Source: Sphingomonas sp. LT1P40 (GTDB taxonomy: Bacteria; Pseudomonadota; Alphaproteobacteria; Sphingomonadales; Sphingomonadaceae). Taken from it: a stretch of DNA of 64,000 nucleotides. The position numbers and the translations under genes are program-made. The stretch is taken from assembly GCF_036663835.1 (NCBI RefSeq), contig NZ_JAXOJT010000002.1, forward strand, positions 186,001-250,000, written 5' to 3'. Shown in pieces: positions 37,993 through 47,610 of the stretch; the stretch's first letter is position 1; the number at the start of each line of letters is the position of its first letter. A model generated the notes under the pieces. It was given only the letters and a program-made list of their open reading frames with translations, made no database searches and was not told the origin of the DNA.

Positions 37993-38313
37993 CTAATTCC
38001 CGTCAGCATCCACCACGAACACCATCGGCTTCCCCCGCGTCTCCGGCTCCCACCCCGCCGCCAGCGCCGCGCGCACACCTCTGGCGGCGATGGCGTCGTT
38101 GATCTGGATGCGGCCTCTGGGCAGGCCTTTCAACAAGCGCTTGGGCGTGGGGAATTCGAGCAGGGCTTCGCGCTGCATGTCCTGTTGCCGCAGCGACACC
38201 GTCATGCCTTTCCAGTCGCCGTCACCGCAGGGTTGCGGCTCGCTGCGAAGTTCCCAGTCATAGTACAACCCGTCGATTGCGACGGTGCCGGAGAGGCTGC
38301 GGGTGTGGAGCAT
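37993..38313 (-). CDS. Conserved-looking hypothetical protein (106 aa)
   Basis: 106 residues without a signal peptide. The first half is beta-rich (SGTVAIDGLYYDWELRSEPQ, GMTVSLRQQ), the second helical (AALAAGWEPETRGKPMVFVVD). It looks cytoplasmic. It is 34 bases after the secreted beta-propeller-like gene on the same strand, so the two may be one unit. I do not recognise the family. Confidence 0.7.
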   Translation of the reverse strand: MLHTRSLSGTVAIDGLYYDWELRSEPQPCGDGDWKGMTVSLRQQDMQREALLEFPTPKRLLKGLPRGRIQINDAIAARGVRAALAAGWEPETRGKPMVFVVDADGN

Positions 38314-38347
38314 GGTGCCGCCCTAGCATGGCGGTGACAGCGATTCA

Positions 38348-39166
38348 TCAGGTGCGCGCATCAAGCCGGAAATGAAACAGGCGGCTGGGGCCGTCTTCGG
38401 GGACGAGGTAGAGGTCGCGGCCTTCGATCGCCATGCCTTCGCCGGTGTACGGCCCGCCGCGACCGACCGGGCGGATCGGGCCGACGGCCCCGGCGCGCAG
38501 CGACCGCGTGACCTTCATCGTGGGCCAGTCGATCCAGTCGACTGCTCCGCTCCACAATGTCAGCGATCCGCCCGCGACGAGGTGGCCGTCGACGAACTTC
38601 ATGTCCTGATAGCGGGTGGCGGACGGGTTGGGGACAATCCGGGGCGGGGCGTCCGTTGCCAGATCGAAGATGTAGAGCAATTTGCTGTCCCAATTGCCCG
38701 CGACCAGGTGACGGCCCGATGCCGCGACATAGCCCAGATGGTCGGTGACGTGGATTTTCCGGCGTATCGCCAGGCTATCCGCATCGATTTCGACCAGTGT
38801 TGCGGTGCTGTTCGGCCGATATTCCGCGACCGCGATCCAGATCGAACGGCCAGCGATCGAGATGCCGCCGGGGTGATATTTTGCGCCGTCGGTCAGGTCC
38901 AGTCGCCGCAGGAGTTTTCGCGTGCGCCGGTCGAACTCATGGAGCCAGGCTTTGCGGTTCGCTTCATCGACCGAGGTGATCCAGATGCGGCGGGGTTCGA
39001 GTTCGAGGCCCTGGACGTGGAACAACTCGCCGTCGAGTTGATGGCTGCCGATGAGCCGGGCCTGCTCGATCGCGCCCTCCCACTCATATGGCGCGGCGGC
39101 GACCGCCAGGCTCGACAGCACCAGCAGGAATCCGGCGAAGGTGGATCGCATGGTCTTGCGGATCAT
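38348..39166 (-). CDS. Secreted beta-propeller-like protein (DUF6454-like)
   Basis: 272 residues with a signal peptide (STFAGFLLVLSSLAVAAA). Repeated strand patterns with WI/IW and VxG turns (RRIWITSVDEANRKAWLHEF, RSIWIAVAEYRPNSTATLVE, RHLVAGNWDSKLLYIFDL) suggest a beta-propeller. It resembles the DUF6454 group, an assignment I hold with moderate confidence. It is likely periplasmic. It is divergent from the alpha-2-macroglobulin gene with a 175-base gap. Confidence 0.7.
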   Translation of the reverse strand: MIRKTMRSTFAGFLLVLSSLAVAAAPYEWEGAIEQARLIGSHQLDGELFHVQGLELEPRRIWITSVDEANRKAWLHEFDRRTRKLLRRLDLTDGAKYHPGGISIAGRSIWIAVAEYRPNSTATLVEIDADSLAIRRKIHVTDHLGYVAASGRHLVAGNWDSKLLYIFDLATDAPPRIVPNPSATRYQDMKFVDGHLVAGGSLTLWSGAVDWIDWPTMKVTRSLRAGAVGPIRPVGRGGPYTGEGMAIEGRDLYLVPEDGPSRLFHFRLDART

Positions 39167-39341
39167 CTGACGTGCCCCCGGTCAGTGAAGTTCCGCGCGC
39201 CATGACAGATGTGTGTGTCAGAAAACCCGCATTTCTGTTGCAGAAAAGCTGCACCGCGGGGCGAGTCGCCGGGTGCGATCCTGACACTGGACACCGCCGC
39301 GCGTCCCGCTAGGCTCCCCGCCATCCTTGGGGAGAGGGGTT

Positions 39342-42300
39342 ATGAAGCAGCTCGCACGCGCCGCCGCGATTCTGGCACTGGCTTTGACGCCGTTGGCTGC
39401 CTGGGGCGATTCCAGTCCGCAGGTGGTGCTGTCCACGCCGGGCGTGGGCGATGGCGCGATCGAGCGGTACACGATCCGCTTCAGCCAGCCGATGGTGCCG
39501 CTGGGCAATCCGCGTGCGGCCACGCCGATCAAGGTGACCTGTCCGGTCGGGGGCGAGGGGCGCTGGGTCGATCAGCAGACCTTCGTCCATGAATTCGCGT
39601 CGCCGCTCCCCGGTGGCGCGACTTGCGACATTGTGCTGGTCGAGAAGCTGAAGAGCCTGTCCGGTTATGAAGTCACCGGATCGCGGATGTTCAAGATCGA
39701 CGCGGGCGGGCCGACGGTGAAGGGGTTGCTGCCGACGCGCTATGGCGGTGAGGTCGAGGAGGATCAGGTGTTCCTGATCGGCACCAATATGCCCGCGACA
39801 CGCGCGTCGATCGCGGCGGGTGCCTATTGCGCGGTCGAGGGGCTGGGCGAGCGGATTCCGGTCGAGGTGCTGGGTGCGGAGGTCGCGCCGAAGCTGATCC
39901 AGGATTTGAACCCGGCGCGCTGGGAAGTTCGCAATTTCCTGAGCGATTCGGGGATTGCCGAGAAATTGCCCGAGGATGCGGGCGAGCGCAGCAAGGCGCT
40001 GGCGAGCGTGGTCGCGGTGAAATGCGGGCGTCCGTTGCCGCCGGGGCGTGACGTGTCGCTGGTATGGGGCGCGTCGATTGCGGGTGCCGGGGGCAAGACG
40101 GCGGGGGCGGACCAGCGGTTCGACTTTACGGTGCGCAAGCCGTTCACCGCGCGGTTCGAATGTTCGCGGGTCAATCCGCAGGCCGGGTGTTCGCCGGTGC
40201 AGGAAGCATGGGTCCGCTTTACGGCACGGATTCCGAAGGAGCTGGCGACGCAGGTTCGGATCGAGCTGGCGGACGGGACGAAGCTGTCGCCGGTGCTGTC
40301 GGATGACGACAAGAAGACCAATACGGTCAGCGATTTGAAGTTCGCGTCGCCGTTGCCCGCGTCCACCGACGCCAAGCTGGTGTTGCCAGCGGGGATCAAG
40401 GATGAGAGCGGGCGGGTGTTGTCGAATGCCGAGCGCTTCCCGCTCGACGTGCGCTTCGACGAAGCGCCACCGTTGGTGAAATTCGCGGCGAATTTCGGGA
40501 TTATCGAGGCCGGTGAGGGCGGCATCCTGCCGGTCACCGTGCGCAACGTCGAACCGGCGTTGCAGGGCAAGAATCTGACCGTTGCCGGCCAGCATATGCG
40601 AGTCGATGCGTCGGACGGGGTGATCGCCAAATGGCTGCGCACGATCGACAAGGCCGACGATTATGAAGTCGATGAGGTCAAGCGCGGCGAGGAGACGATC
40701 CGTATCAACCAGACCGGGGCCCAGCCGATCCTGACAAAGGCGGGCGGTGCGCCGCTGAACATCGGGTTGCCGGGCAAGGGTAAGGATTTCGAGGTCGTCG
40801 GGATTCCGCTGACCAAGCCCGGATTCTATGTCGTCGAGCTGGCGTCGCCGCAGCTGGGCCGCGCATTGCTGGGCCGCGATGCGCCGCGTTATGTGGCGGC
40901 GGGGGCGCTGGTCACCAACATGGCGGTGCATTTCAAATGGGGGCGCGAAGGCTCGCTGGCGTGGGTGACGTCGCTCGATACCGGCAAGCCGGTGGCGGGC
41001 GCGGCGGTGAAGGTGACCGACAGCTGCACCGGCGCGGCGCTGGCGGCGGGCAACACCGATGCGCAGGGGCGGCTGGCGGTCAATCAGGGGATTCCCGAGC
41101 CGCAAAGCTGGGGCAGTTGCGACGACGGGTCGGAATCGCACCCGCTGATGGTGTCGGCGCGCAAGGGCGACGATATGAGCTTCACCCTGACGGCGTGGGG
41201 CGAGGGTATCCGGCCTTACGACTTCGACTTGCGCTATGGCTATGAAGCGGCGGGCGAGATCGTCCACACCATCTTCGACCGCGCGCTGGTGCGACAGGGC
41301 GAAGCGGTGAACATGAAGCATGTCCTGCGCCGTCCGGTGGCGCAGGGCTTTGTCTATCCGACGGCGTTTACCGGCAAGCTGCGGCTGACGCACAACGGCT
41401 CCGACACCAAGTTCGAGATGCCGGTGACGATCGACGCCAACGGTATTGGCGAGACGCAGTGGAACGTGCCGCAGGGCGCGCCGATGGGCGATTATTCGCT
41501 GCAATTCGTGCGGCCCGCAAAGGCGGGCGAGGACGAGGATGTCGTCTGGACGAACCAGACGATCAAGGTCGACGAATATAAGCTGCCGACGATGCGCGCA
41601 TCGGTCGCGGGGCCGAAGGAAGCGGCGGTGAAGGCCAAGATCCTGCCGCTCGACCTGTTCGTCGGTTATCTGTCCGGCGGCGGGGCGTCGAACCTGCCGG
41701 TCGAACTGCGCATCGGTTACTATGACAGCTTCCCCAGCCCCGATGGCTATGACGGCTATAGTTTCGGCGGGAAGGCGATCGCAGAGGGGACCAAACCGCT
41801 GAATGGCGAGGGCGAGGAGGATTCGCTGACGCTCCCGCCGATGCAGACGCTGCCGGTGACATTGGGGGCGGACGGGACGGCGCGGTCCAGCGTGGAGATT
41901 CCACAGACACTGGACGGCAACACCCAGATGCGCGTCGAGATGGATTATCAGGATGCCAATGGCGAGGTGCTGACCGCTTCGCGCCGCGTGCCGCTCTACG
42001 CGTCGGGCGTGCAGCTGGGGGTCAAGACCGATGGCTGGCTGATGAAGGAGGACGATCTGCGCCTGCGGCTGGTCGCGCTGGATATGGCGGGCAAGCCGAT
42101 CAAGGGGCAGCGGGTGCAGGTGGCGGTGTATAGCCGTGAAGTGCTGACCGCGCGGCGGCGGCTGATCGGCGGCTTCTATGCCTATGAGAACAACATGCGG
42201 ACGACCAAGATTTCCGCGAGTTGTTCGGCGACGACGGATTCGCTCGGGCTGGCGCAATGCCAGATCGACCCGGGCGTGTCGGGCGAAGTCTATGCGGTGG

Positions 42301-45110
42301 CGACGACCAGCGACGGCAGCGGCAATGTCGCGCGCGCCACGACGTCGGTATGGCTGGCGGGCGAGGACGACTGGTGGTTCGGCGGCGACAATGGCGACCG
42401 GATGGATGTGATCGCCGAGAGCCAGGAGTATAAGTCCACCGACACCGCGAAATTCCAGGTGCGGATGCCGTTTCGCGAGGCGACTGCGCTGGTGACGGTC
42501 GAACGCGAAGGCGTGATGTCGAGCTTCGTCACCGAACTCTCGGGCGACAATCCGGTGGTCGAGGTTCCGTTGCAGGGCGTTTATGCGCCGGACGTCTATG
42601 TCTCCGTCATGGCGGTGCGCGGGCGCATCGGCGGGTGGAAGCTCTGGTGGGCGGACCTCGCCCGCAAATGGGGCCTGCCGTTCTTCTCCCGCGAAGGGGC
42701 GTCGCCGACTGCGACGGTCGATCTGGCCAAGCCGAGTTACCGGCTGGGCATCGCCAAGGTGAAGGTCGGCTGGGAAGGCCATCGCATGGCCGTGGCGGTC
42801 AAGGCCGACAGGGAACGCTATGCCGCGCGCGATACCGCCAAGGTCGCGGTCGAAGTAAAGGGTTCGAACGGCAAGGCCGCACCGAGCGCGGACGTGGCGT
42901 TCGTGGCGGTAGACGAGGCGCTGTTGCAGCTTGCCCCCAATGAAAGCTGGGACGTGCTGAAGGCGATGATGGGCGACCGGCCGATCTCGGTCCTCACATC
43001 GACCGCGCAGATGCAGGTGGTGGGCAAACGGCATTATGGGCGGAAGGCAGTGGAGGCTGGCGGCGGCGGTGGTGGCGATCTGTCTGCGCTGAACCGCGAG
43101 AATTTCCAGCCGGTACTGTTGTGGCGCGGCAAGGTGCCGCTGGACGGCAGTGGCCGGGCAACGGTCGACGTGCCGCTGTCCGACGCATTGACCTCGTTCA
43201 AGCTGGTTGCGATCGCGCTGGGCGACAAGGGGCAGGGGTTCGGTACGGGCGAGACGAACATCCGCACCGCGCAGGATCTGAGCATCTTTGCGGGGATTCC
43301 GCCGCTGGTGCGGAACGGCGATTTCTTCTCCGCTGGGTTCACGCTGCGCAATGGCTCCGACAAGCCGATGAAGGTGACGGCGAGCGTCGAGGTATCGCCA
43401 ACGGTGGCGAAGGGCCGCGACCTGACGGTCGAGATTCCGGCGGGTGGCGCAGTGCCGATCGCGTGGAACCTGACGGCACCGGCTGGCTTCGATAAATTGA
43501 ACTGGAAGGTCACGGCCAAGGACGCGAGCGGCAAGGCGAGCGACATGATCACCGTGTCGCAGGAAATCGCACCGGCGGTGCCGGTCGAAACCTGGGCCGC
43601 GACGTTGACGCGGGTTGGGGCGGACGGGACGATCTCGATCCAGCCGCCCGCCGGTGCATTGCCGGGGTTCGGCAACGTTTCCGTCCAGCTGACGAATACG
43701 CTCGTGCCGCCGCTGGAGGGGGTCCGTGCGTATATGTCGGCCTATCCCTATGGCTGTTTCGAGCAGCGCACGTCGAAGGCGATTGCGCTGGGCGATACCG
43801 GCGCGTGGAACGCGCTGGCGGGCGAGATGCCGGTCTATGTCGATCGCGACGGGCTATTGCGGTATTTCCCGTCAGAGCAATTGTCGGGGTCGGAGGCGCT
43901 GACGGCCTATGTCCTGTCGATCACGGCGGAGGCGGGACTGCCGCTGCCCGAAGGGCCGCGTGGCCGCATGATCGAAGCGATGAAGGCGGTGCTCGACGGA
44001 CGCTTGCGGCGCGAGACCTATGGCGATGTGCGGTTGCAAAAGGTCGCGGCGTTCGCGGCGCTGGCACGGCAGGGGGCGGCGAGCGCGGCGATGCTGGGGC
44101 AGCTGGGCATGGGGCCAGCGGACATGCCGACATCGACTTTGGCCGATTATATCGCGGCGCTGGGCCGGGTGCCGGGGCTGGCGAATGGGGCGCAATTGCG
44201 CGCGGCGGCGGAGGGCGTGCTCAAGACGCGGCTGGTCTATGAAGGTACGCGGATCGACCTGACCGACAAGGCCAACAGCCCGTGGTGGATGATGGCGTCG
44301 GGCGATGAGGCGGTGTTGAAAGCTTTAGTCGCCACGGTCGGGCGGCCATCCTTCCAGGGCGAGACGCCGAAGATGATGACCGGGGCGGCGCTGCGCCAGC
44401 AACGCGGGCATTGGGACACGACCACGGCCAATGCGTGGGGCGTGGTCGCGGCGCGCAAATTTGCTGGCATCTATCCGGCGGAAGCGGTGGCGGGGATCAC
44501 CACCGCGTCGCTGGGGACGCAGACGGTGCGTCGGGGCTGGCCGCTGGCCGACCCGCAGCGCAGTTTCGTCTTTGCCCTGCCGCCGGTGGGACAGGCAACG
44601 CCGCTGCGGATGTCGCAGGCGGGCGGCTCCGGGCCGTGGGCGATGGTGCAGGTGCGCGCCGCCGTGCCGCTGACCCAGCCGCTAAGTGCGGGCTACAAAC
44701 TGACGCGCAAGGTCGATGTGGTGCAGGCCAAGACCAAGGGCGTGCTGACGCGCGGCGACGTACTGCGCGTGACGCTGACGGTGGAGGCGAGTGCCGAGCG
44801 CAACTGGGTGGTCGTCAACGATCCGGTTCCCGCGGGCGCGACGGTGATCGGATCGCTGGGCGGGCAATCGGAGATGCTGGCGGAAGGCGGCGAGGGTTCG
44901 GGCACGCAGCCCAGCTATGTCGAGCGCGGGCGGGATAGCTGGCGCGGCTATTTCGCCTGGCTGCCACGGGGCACGCATACCGTCAGCTACACGATGCGGC
45001 TGAACGCGGCGGGCCGGATGCAGCTGCCGCCGTCGAAGGTCGAGGCAATGTACTCGCCGGAGATCCGCGCGGCGGTGCCGAATTCGCCGGTGGTGATTGC
45101 GCAGCGGTGA
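39342..45110 (+). CDS. Alpha-2-macroglobulin family protein (thioester type)
   Basis: 1922 residues with a type I signal peptide (RAAAILALALTPLAAWGDS) and no lipobox. The thioester motif Cys-Phe-Glu-Gln is at 1472-1475, in YPYGCFEQRTSKAIALG. Before it are macroglobulin-like domains, a probable protease bait stretch (HYGRKAVEAGGGGGGD) and the conserved ENFQPVLLWRGKVPLDGSG block. Bacterial A2M proteins trap proteases in the periplasm by covalent thioester reaction and pair with PbpC, which follows here. Most relatives of the YfhM type are lipoproteins; this one appears soluble. The ATG follows a GGGGAGAGG site. Confidence 0.93.
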   Translation: MKQLARAAAILALALTPLAAWGDSSPQVVLSTPGVGDGAIERYTIRFSQPMVPLGNPRAATPIKVTCPVGGEGRWVDQQTFVHEFASPLPGGATCDIVLVEKLKSLSGYEVTGSRMFKIDAGGPTVKGLLPTRYGGEVEEDQVFLIGTNMPATRASIAAGAYCAVEGLGERIPVEVLGAEVAPKLIQDLNPARWEVRNFLSDSGIAEKLPEDAGERSKALASVVAVKCGRPLPPGRDVSLVWGASIAGAGGKTAGADQRFDFTVRKPFTARFECSRVNPQAGCSPVQEAWVRFTARIPKELATQVRIELADGTKLSPVLSDDDKKTNTVSDLKFASPLPASTDAKLVLPAGIKDESGRVLSNAERFPLDVRFDEAPPLVKFAANFGIIEAGEGGILPVTVRNVEPALQGKNLTVAGQHMRVDASDGVIAKWLRTIDKADDYEVDEVKRGEETIRINQTGAQPILTKAGGAPLNIGLPGKGKDFEVVGIPLTKPGFYVVELASPQLGRALLGRDAPRYVAAGALVTNMAVHFKWGREGSLAWVTSLDTGKPVAGAAVKVTDSCTGAALAAGNTDAQGRLAVNQGIPEPQSWGSCDDGSESHPLMVSARKGDDMSFTLTAWGEGIRPYDFDLRYGYEAAGEIVHTIFDRALVRQGEAVNMKHVLRRPVAQGFVYPTAFTGKLRLTHNGSDTKFEMPVTIDANGIGETQWNVPQGAPMGDYSLQFVRPAKAGEDEDVVWTNQTIKVDEYKLPTMRASVAGPKEAAVKAKILPLDLFVGYLSGGGASNLPVELRIGYYDSFPSPDGYDGYSFGGKAIAEGTKPLNGEGEEDSLTLPPMQTLPVTLGADGTARSSVEIPQTLDGNTQMRVEMDYQDANGEVLTASRRVPLYASGVQLGVKTDGWLMKEDDLRLRLVALDMAGKPIKGQRVQVAVYSREVLTARRRLIGGFYAYENNMRTTKISASCSATTDSLGLAQCQIDPGVSGEVYAVATTSDGSGNVARATTSVWLAGEDDWWFGGDNGDRMDVIAESQEYKSTDTAKFQVRMPFREATALVTVEREGVMSSFVTELSGDNPVVEVPLQGVYAPDVYVSVMAVRGRIGGWKLWWADLARKWGLPFFSREGASPTATVDLAKPSYRLGIAKVKVGWEGHRMAVAVKADRERYAARDTAKVAVEVKGSNGKAAPSADVAFVAVDEALLQLAPNESWDVLKAMMGDRPISVLTSTAQMQVVGKRHYGRKAVEAGGGGGGDLSALNRENFQPVLLWRGKVPLDGSGRATVDVPLSDALTSFKLVAIALGDKGQGFGTGETNIRTAQDLSIFAGIPPLVRNGDFFSAGFTLRNGSDKPMKVTASVEVSPTVAKGRDLTVEIPAGGAVPIAWNLTAPAGFDKLNWKVTAKDASGKASDMITVSQEIAPAVPVETWAATLTRVGADGTISIQPPAGALPGFGNVSVQLTNTLVPPLEGVRAYMSAYPYGCFEQRTSKAIALGDTGAWNALAGEMPVYVDRDGLLRYFPSEQLSGSEALTAYVLSITAEAGLPLPEGPRGRMIEAMKAVLDGRLRRETYGDVRLQKVAAFAALARQGAASAAMLGQLGMGPADMPTSTLADYIAALGRVPGLANGAQLRAAAEGVLKTRLVYEGTRIDLTDKANSPWWMMASGDEAVLKALVATVGRPSFQGETPKMMTGAALRQQRGHWDTTTANAWGVVAARKFAGIYPAEAVAGITTASLGTQTVRRGWPLADPQRSFVFALPPVGQATPLRMSQAGGSGPWAMVQVRAAVPLTQPLSAGYKLTRKVDVVQAKTKGVLTRGDVLRVTLTVEASAERNWVVVNDPVPAGATVIGSLGGQSEMLAEGGEGSGTQPSYVERGRDSWRGYFAWLPRGTHTVSYTMRLNAAGRMQLPPSKVEAMYSPEIRAAVPNSPVVIAQR

Positions 45111-45147
45111 CGTGAGGGGTGCGAGTAATGCTTACGGGATCGCGACG

Positions 45148-45300
45148 CTCCCCTCCCTGAAAGGGAGGGGTTGGGAGTGGGTGCGCGCGTCCGGGCGCAT
45201 CGGCATGATCTCAGTGGCATCCCTGAAATGCGGCATGGGAGGCATCGAGCTTCCCCCGCCGCAAAACCCACCCCCTGCCCCTCCCTTTCAGGGAGGGGAG
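45148..45300. repeat. Inverted repeat between the macroglobulin gene and pbpC
   Basis: Arms 45148-45182 and 45266-45300 pair over 35 bases with about three mismatches, and each contains its own hairpin (cccctccctgaaagggagggg). The right arm ends gggaggggag three bases before the pbpC ATG, so it supplies the pbpC ribosome binding site. Pairing of the arms would hide that site. Confidence 0.8.
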
Positions 45301-45303
45301 TGA

Positions 45304-47505
45304 ATGCTGCGTTGGCGCATCTGGACTCGCACGCGGCGGCTGTGGGCAAGCATTGAGGCTCCCACGCATCGCGCATGGTGGACCGGGCCGCGTATCGTCG
45401 TTGCAACGGTATTGGCCTTCGCCGGGGTCTATGCCGCGATCGACTATGCCACCCTGCCTCCGCGCCTGCCCGGTCATGCCGCCACCGTCGCTGGGTGGAA
45501 GCCGTCCGAGGCATGGCTGTACGACCGCAATGGGCGGTTGCTCGATTCGTCGCGGGTGGATTTTGCGGCGCGGCGGCTGGGCTGGGTGACACCCGACAAG
45601 ATCGCGCCCGATGCGGTCGAGGCACTGGTGGCGGCGGAGGACCGGCGCTTTCGGGACCATGACGGGATCGACTGGTGGTCGGTCGCCGGATCGATCCGCG
45701 ACCGGGTGCAGGGCAAGCGCGCGCGCGGAGCGTCGACGCTGTCGATGCAGGTCGCGGCGTATCTGGCACCCGAGCTTGCGGCACCGGGGTCGCGCGGGCT
45801 GTTCGACAAGTTTCGGCAGATGCGGGCGGGCGCGGCGCTGGAGCGGGTGTGGTCGAAGGACGATATCCTGGAGGCCTATCTCAACCTGGCCGGGTTTCGT
45901 GGGGAGGCGCAGGGGATCGGCGCGGCGGCTTTGGGGCTGTTTGGCAAGACGCCCGACGCGCTGACGCGGGATGACGGCTATTTGCTGGCGGCGCTGTTGC
46001 CGAACCCCTCGGCGGGCGCGCCCGAAGTCGCGCGGCGGGCCTGTGCCCTCCTTCGTAATACGGCGTCCCGGAACTCGGACTGCGCGCGCTTTGCCGGAGC
46101 GGCGGCGTCGATGTTGGGTCCGGCGCGCAGCCTTGCGCTCGACCCCGGTCTCGCACCTCATCTGGCCAACCGGTTGCTGACCGAGCCGGGTGCGCGGGTG
46201 ACGACGACGATCGATACGGGCATTCAGCAGGTGGCGATCCGGGCGCTCAGACGGCAGCTACTGGGGCTGGGCGGGACGCGCGCGCGGGATGGCGCGGTGG
46301 TGGTGGCGGACAACCAGACCGGGGAGATCCTGGCGTGGGTCGGCGGGATTGGCGGCGAGTCCACGGCACCGTCGGTGGATGGCGCTGCGAGTTATCGGCA
46401 GGCCGGATCGACGCTGAAACCATTCCTGTACGCGCAGGCGATCGAGAAGGGGTATCTGACCCCCGCCTCGATCCTCGACGATTCGCCGGTTCAGCTGGAC
46501 ACCGCATCCGGCCTGTACGTGCCGCAAAATTACGACCGTGCGTTCAAGGGGCCGGTGAGCGCGCGGGCGGCGCTGGCGGGATCGCTGAACGTCCCCGCCG
46601 TGCGAACCCTGGTGCTGACGGGGGTCGAGGCGTTTCGGGACCGGCTGTGGGACACCGGCTATCGCGGGCTGACCGAGGACGGTGAGTATTACGGATTCAG
46701 TCTGGCCTTGGGGTCGGCGGAGGTGACGTTGGTCGAACAGGTCGCAGCATTTCGCAGCTTGGTGCTGGGCGGGCGTTTTGCGCCGCTTACGGTGCGGAAA
46801 GGTGAGAAGGCGCAACCTGCGCGCGTCACCACCACGCCGCAGGCGGCATGGCTGGTGAGCGACATGATCGCCGATCCCAATGCCCGCGCCAGCACGTTTG
46901 GGATGGATTCGGCGCTGCGCCTGCCATTTTGGGCGGCGGTGAAGACGGGGACGTCAAAGGGGATGCGCGACAATTGGTGCATCGGCTTCAGCGACCGCTA
47001 CACGGTGGGCGTGTGGATCGGCAATCTGGAGGGCGATCCGATGCGCGCCGTATCCGGCACCAGCGGTGCGGCGCCGGTGTGGCGCGACGTGATGATGGCG
47101 CTGCACACCGGGCGACCCGGTCGCCAGCCCGTGCGGCCCGAGGGAATCGAGCAACGCGCGATTGTCTTTGGCGGTGGCATCGAGCAGCCACGGCGCGAGT
47201 TCTTCCTGCGCGGCACGGCGATGAACCGTGTCGCGGCGGCACCCGCAGGGTCGCGCCGCCCGCGTATCGTCAGCCCGCTGTCGGGCAGCGTCTATGCGCT
47301 CGACCCCGACATCCCGATCGAGCGGCAACGCATGGCGATTTCGGTGACCGGGGAAGTGACCGGGCATCGGCTGGTGCTGGATGGCCGCGATCTGGGCGCG
47401 GCGGACGCGAGACCGATGGTGCTGGCGGGGCCGGGATCGCATAAATTGCGATTGGTCGATCTGGGCGGGCGGGTGGTCGATCAGGTGATGTTCACAGTGC
47501 GTTAG
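45304..47505 (+). CDS. pbpC: Penicillin-binding protein 1C
   Basis: 733 residues. One N-terminal membrane segment (GPRIVVATVLAFAGVYAAI) is followed by a GT51 glycosyltransferase (EDRRFRDHDGIDWWSV, RGASTLSMQ). The transpeptidase motifs are STLK (SxxK), SLN (SxN) and KTGTS. The C-terminal domain RPRIVSPLSGSVYALDPDIP is the PBP1C-specific module. It polymerises and crosslinks peptidoglycan in the periplasm and is thought to aid repair after envelope breach together with the A2M protein. Its ribosome binding site lies inside a repeat arm. Confidence 0.95.
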   Translation: MLRWRIWTRTRRLWASIEAPTHRAWWTGPRIVVATVLAFAGVYAAIDYATLPPRLPGHAATVAGWKPSEAWLYDRNGRLLDSSRVDFAARRLGWVTPDKIAPDAVEALVAAEDRRFRDHDGIDWWSVAGSIRDRVQGKRARGASTLSMQVAAYLAPELAAPGSRGLFDKFRQMRAGAALERVWSKDDILEAYLNLAGFRGEAQGIGAAALGLFGKTPDALTRDDGYLLAALLPNPSAGAPEVARRACALLRNTASRNSDCARFAGAAASMLGPARSLALDPGLAPHLANRLLTEPGARVTTTIDTGIQQVAIRALRRQLLGLGGTRARDGAVVVADNQTGEILAWVGGIGGESTAPSVDGAASYRQAGSTLKPFLYAQAIEKGYLTPASILDDSPVQLDTASGLYVPQNYDRAFKGPVSARAALAGSLNVPAVRTLVLTGVEAFRDRLWDTGYRGLTEDGEYYGFSLALGSAEVTLVEQVAAFRSLVLGGRFAPLTVRKGEKAQPARVTTTPQAAWLVSDMIADPNARASTFGMDSALRLPFWAAVKTGTSKGMRDNWCIGFSDRYTVGVWIGNLEGDPMRAVSGTSGAAPVWRDVMMALHTGRPGRQPVRPEGIEQRAIVFGGGIEQPRREFFLRGTAMNRVAAAPAGSRRPRIVSPLSGSVYALDPDIPIERQRMAISVTGEVTGHRLVLDGRDLGAADARPMVLAGPGSHKLRLVDLGGRVVDQVMFTVR

Positions 47506-47513
47506 CGCGTAAG

Positions 47514-47597
47514 ACGGCGCCGGCCCGCTCCCCCACCCGGCCACCCACAGCGTATTCTGAAATGGGTGGCCGGGTGGGGGAGCGGGCCGGTGCCGCC
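47514..47597. repeat. 34-bp inverted repeat (stem-loop), copy 2
   Basis: Left arm ends at 47547 and right arm starts at 47563; they pair over about 33 bases with one G/T mismatch. The arms are the same sequence as those at 171-252, but the loop differs. It follows the pbpC stop by eight bases, so it may end that transcript. Confidence 0.9.
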
Positions 47598-47610
47598 ACT
47601 TCAAGCGCGC

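Noticed and set aside
39309..43034. A 1241-residue open frame antisense to the macroglobulin gene
   Set aside because: It is rich in His, Arg and Gln as expected from the complement of a GC-rich coding frame and has no family features; the plus-strand gene is clear.
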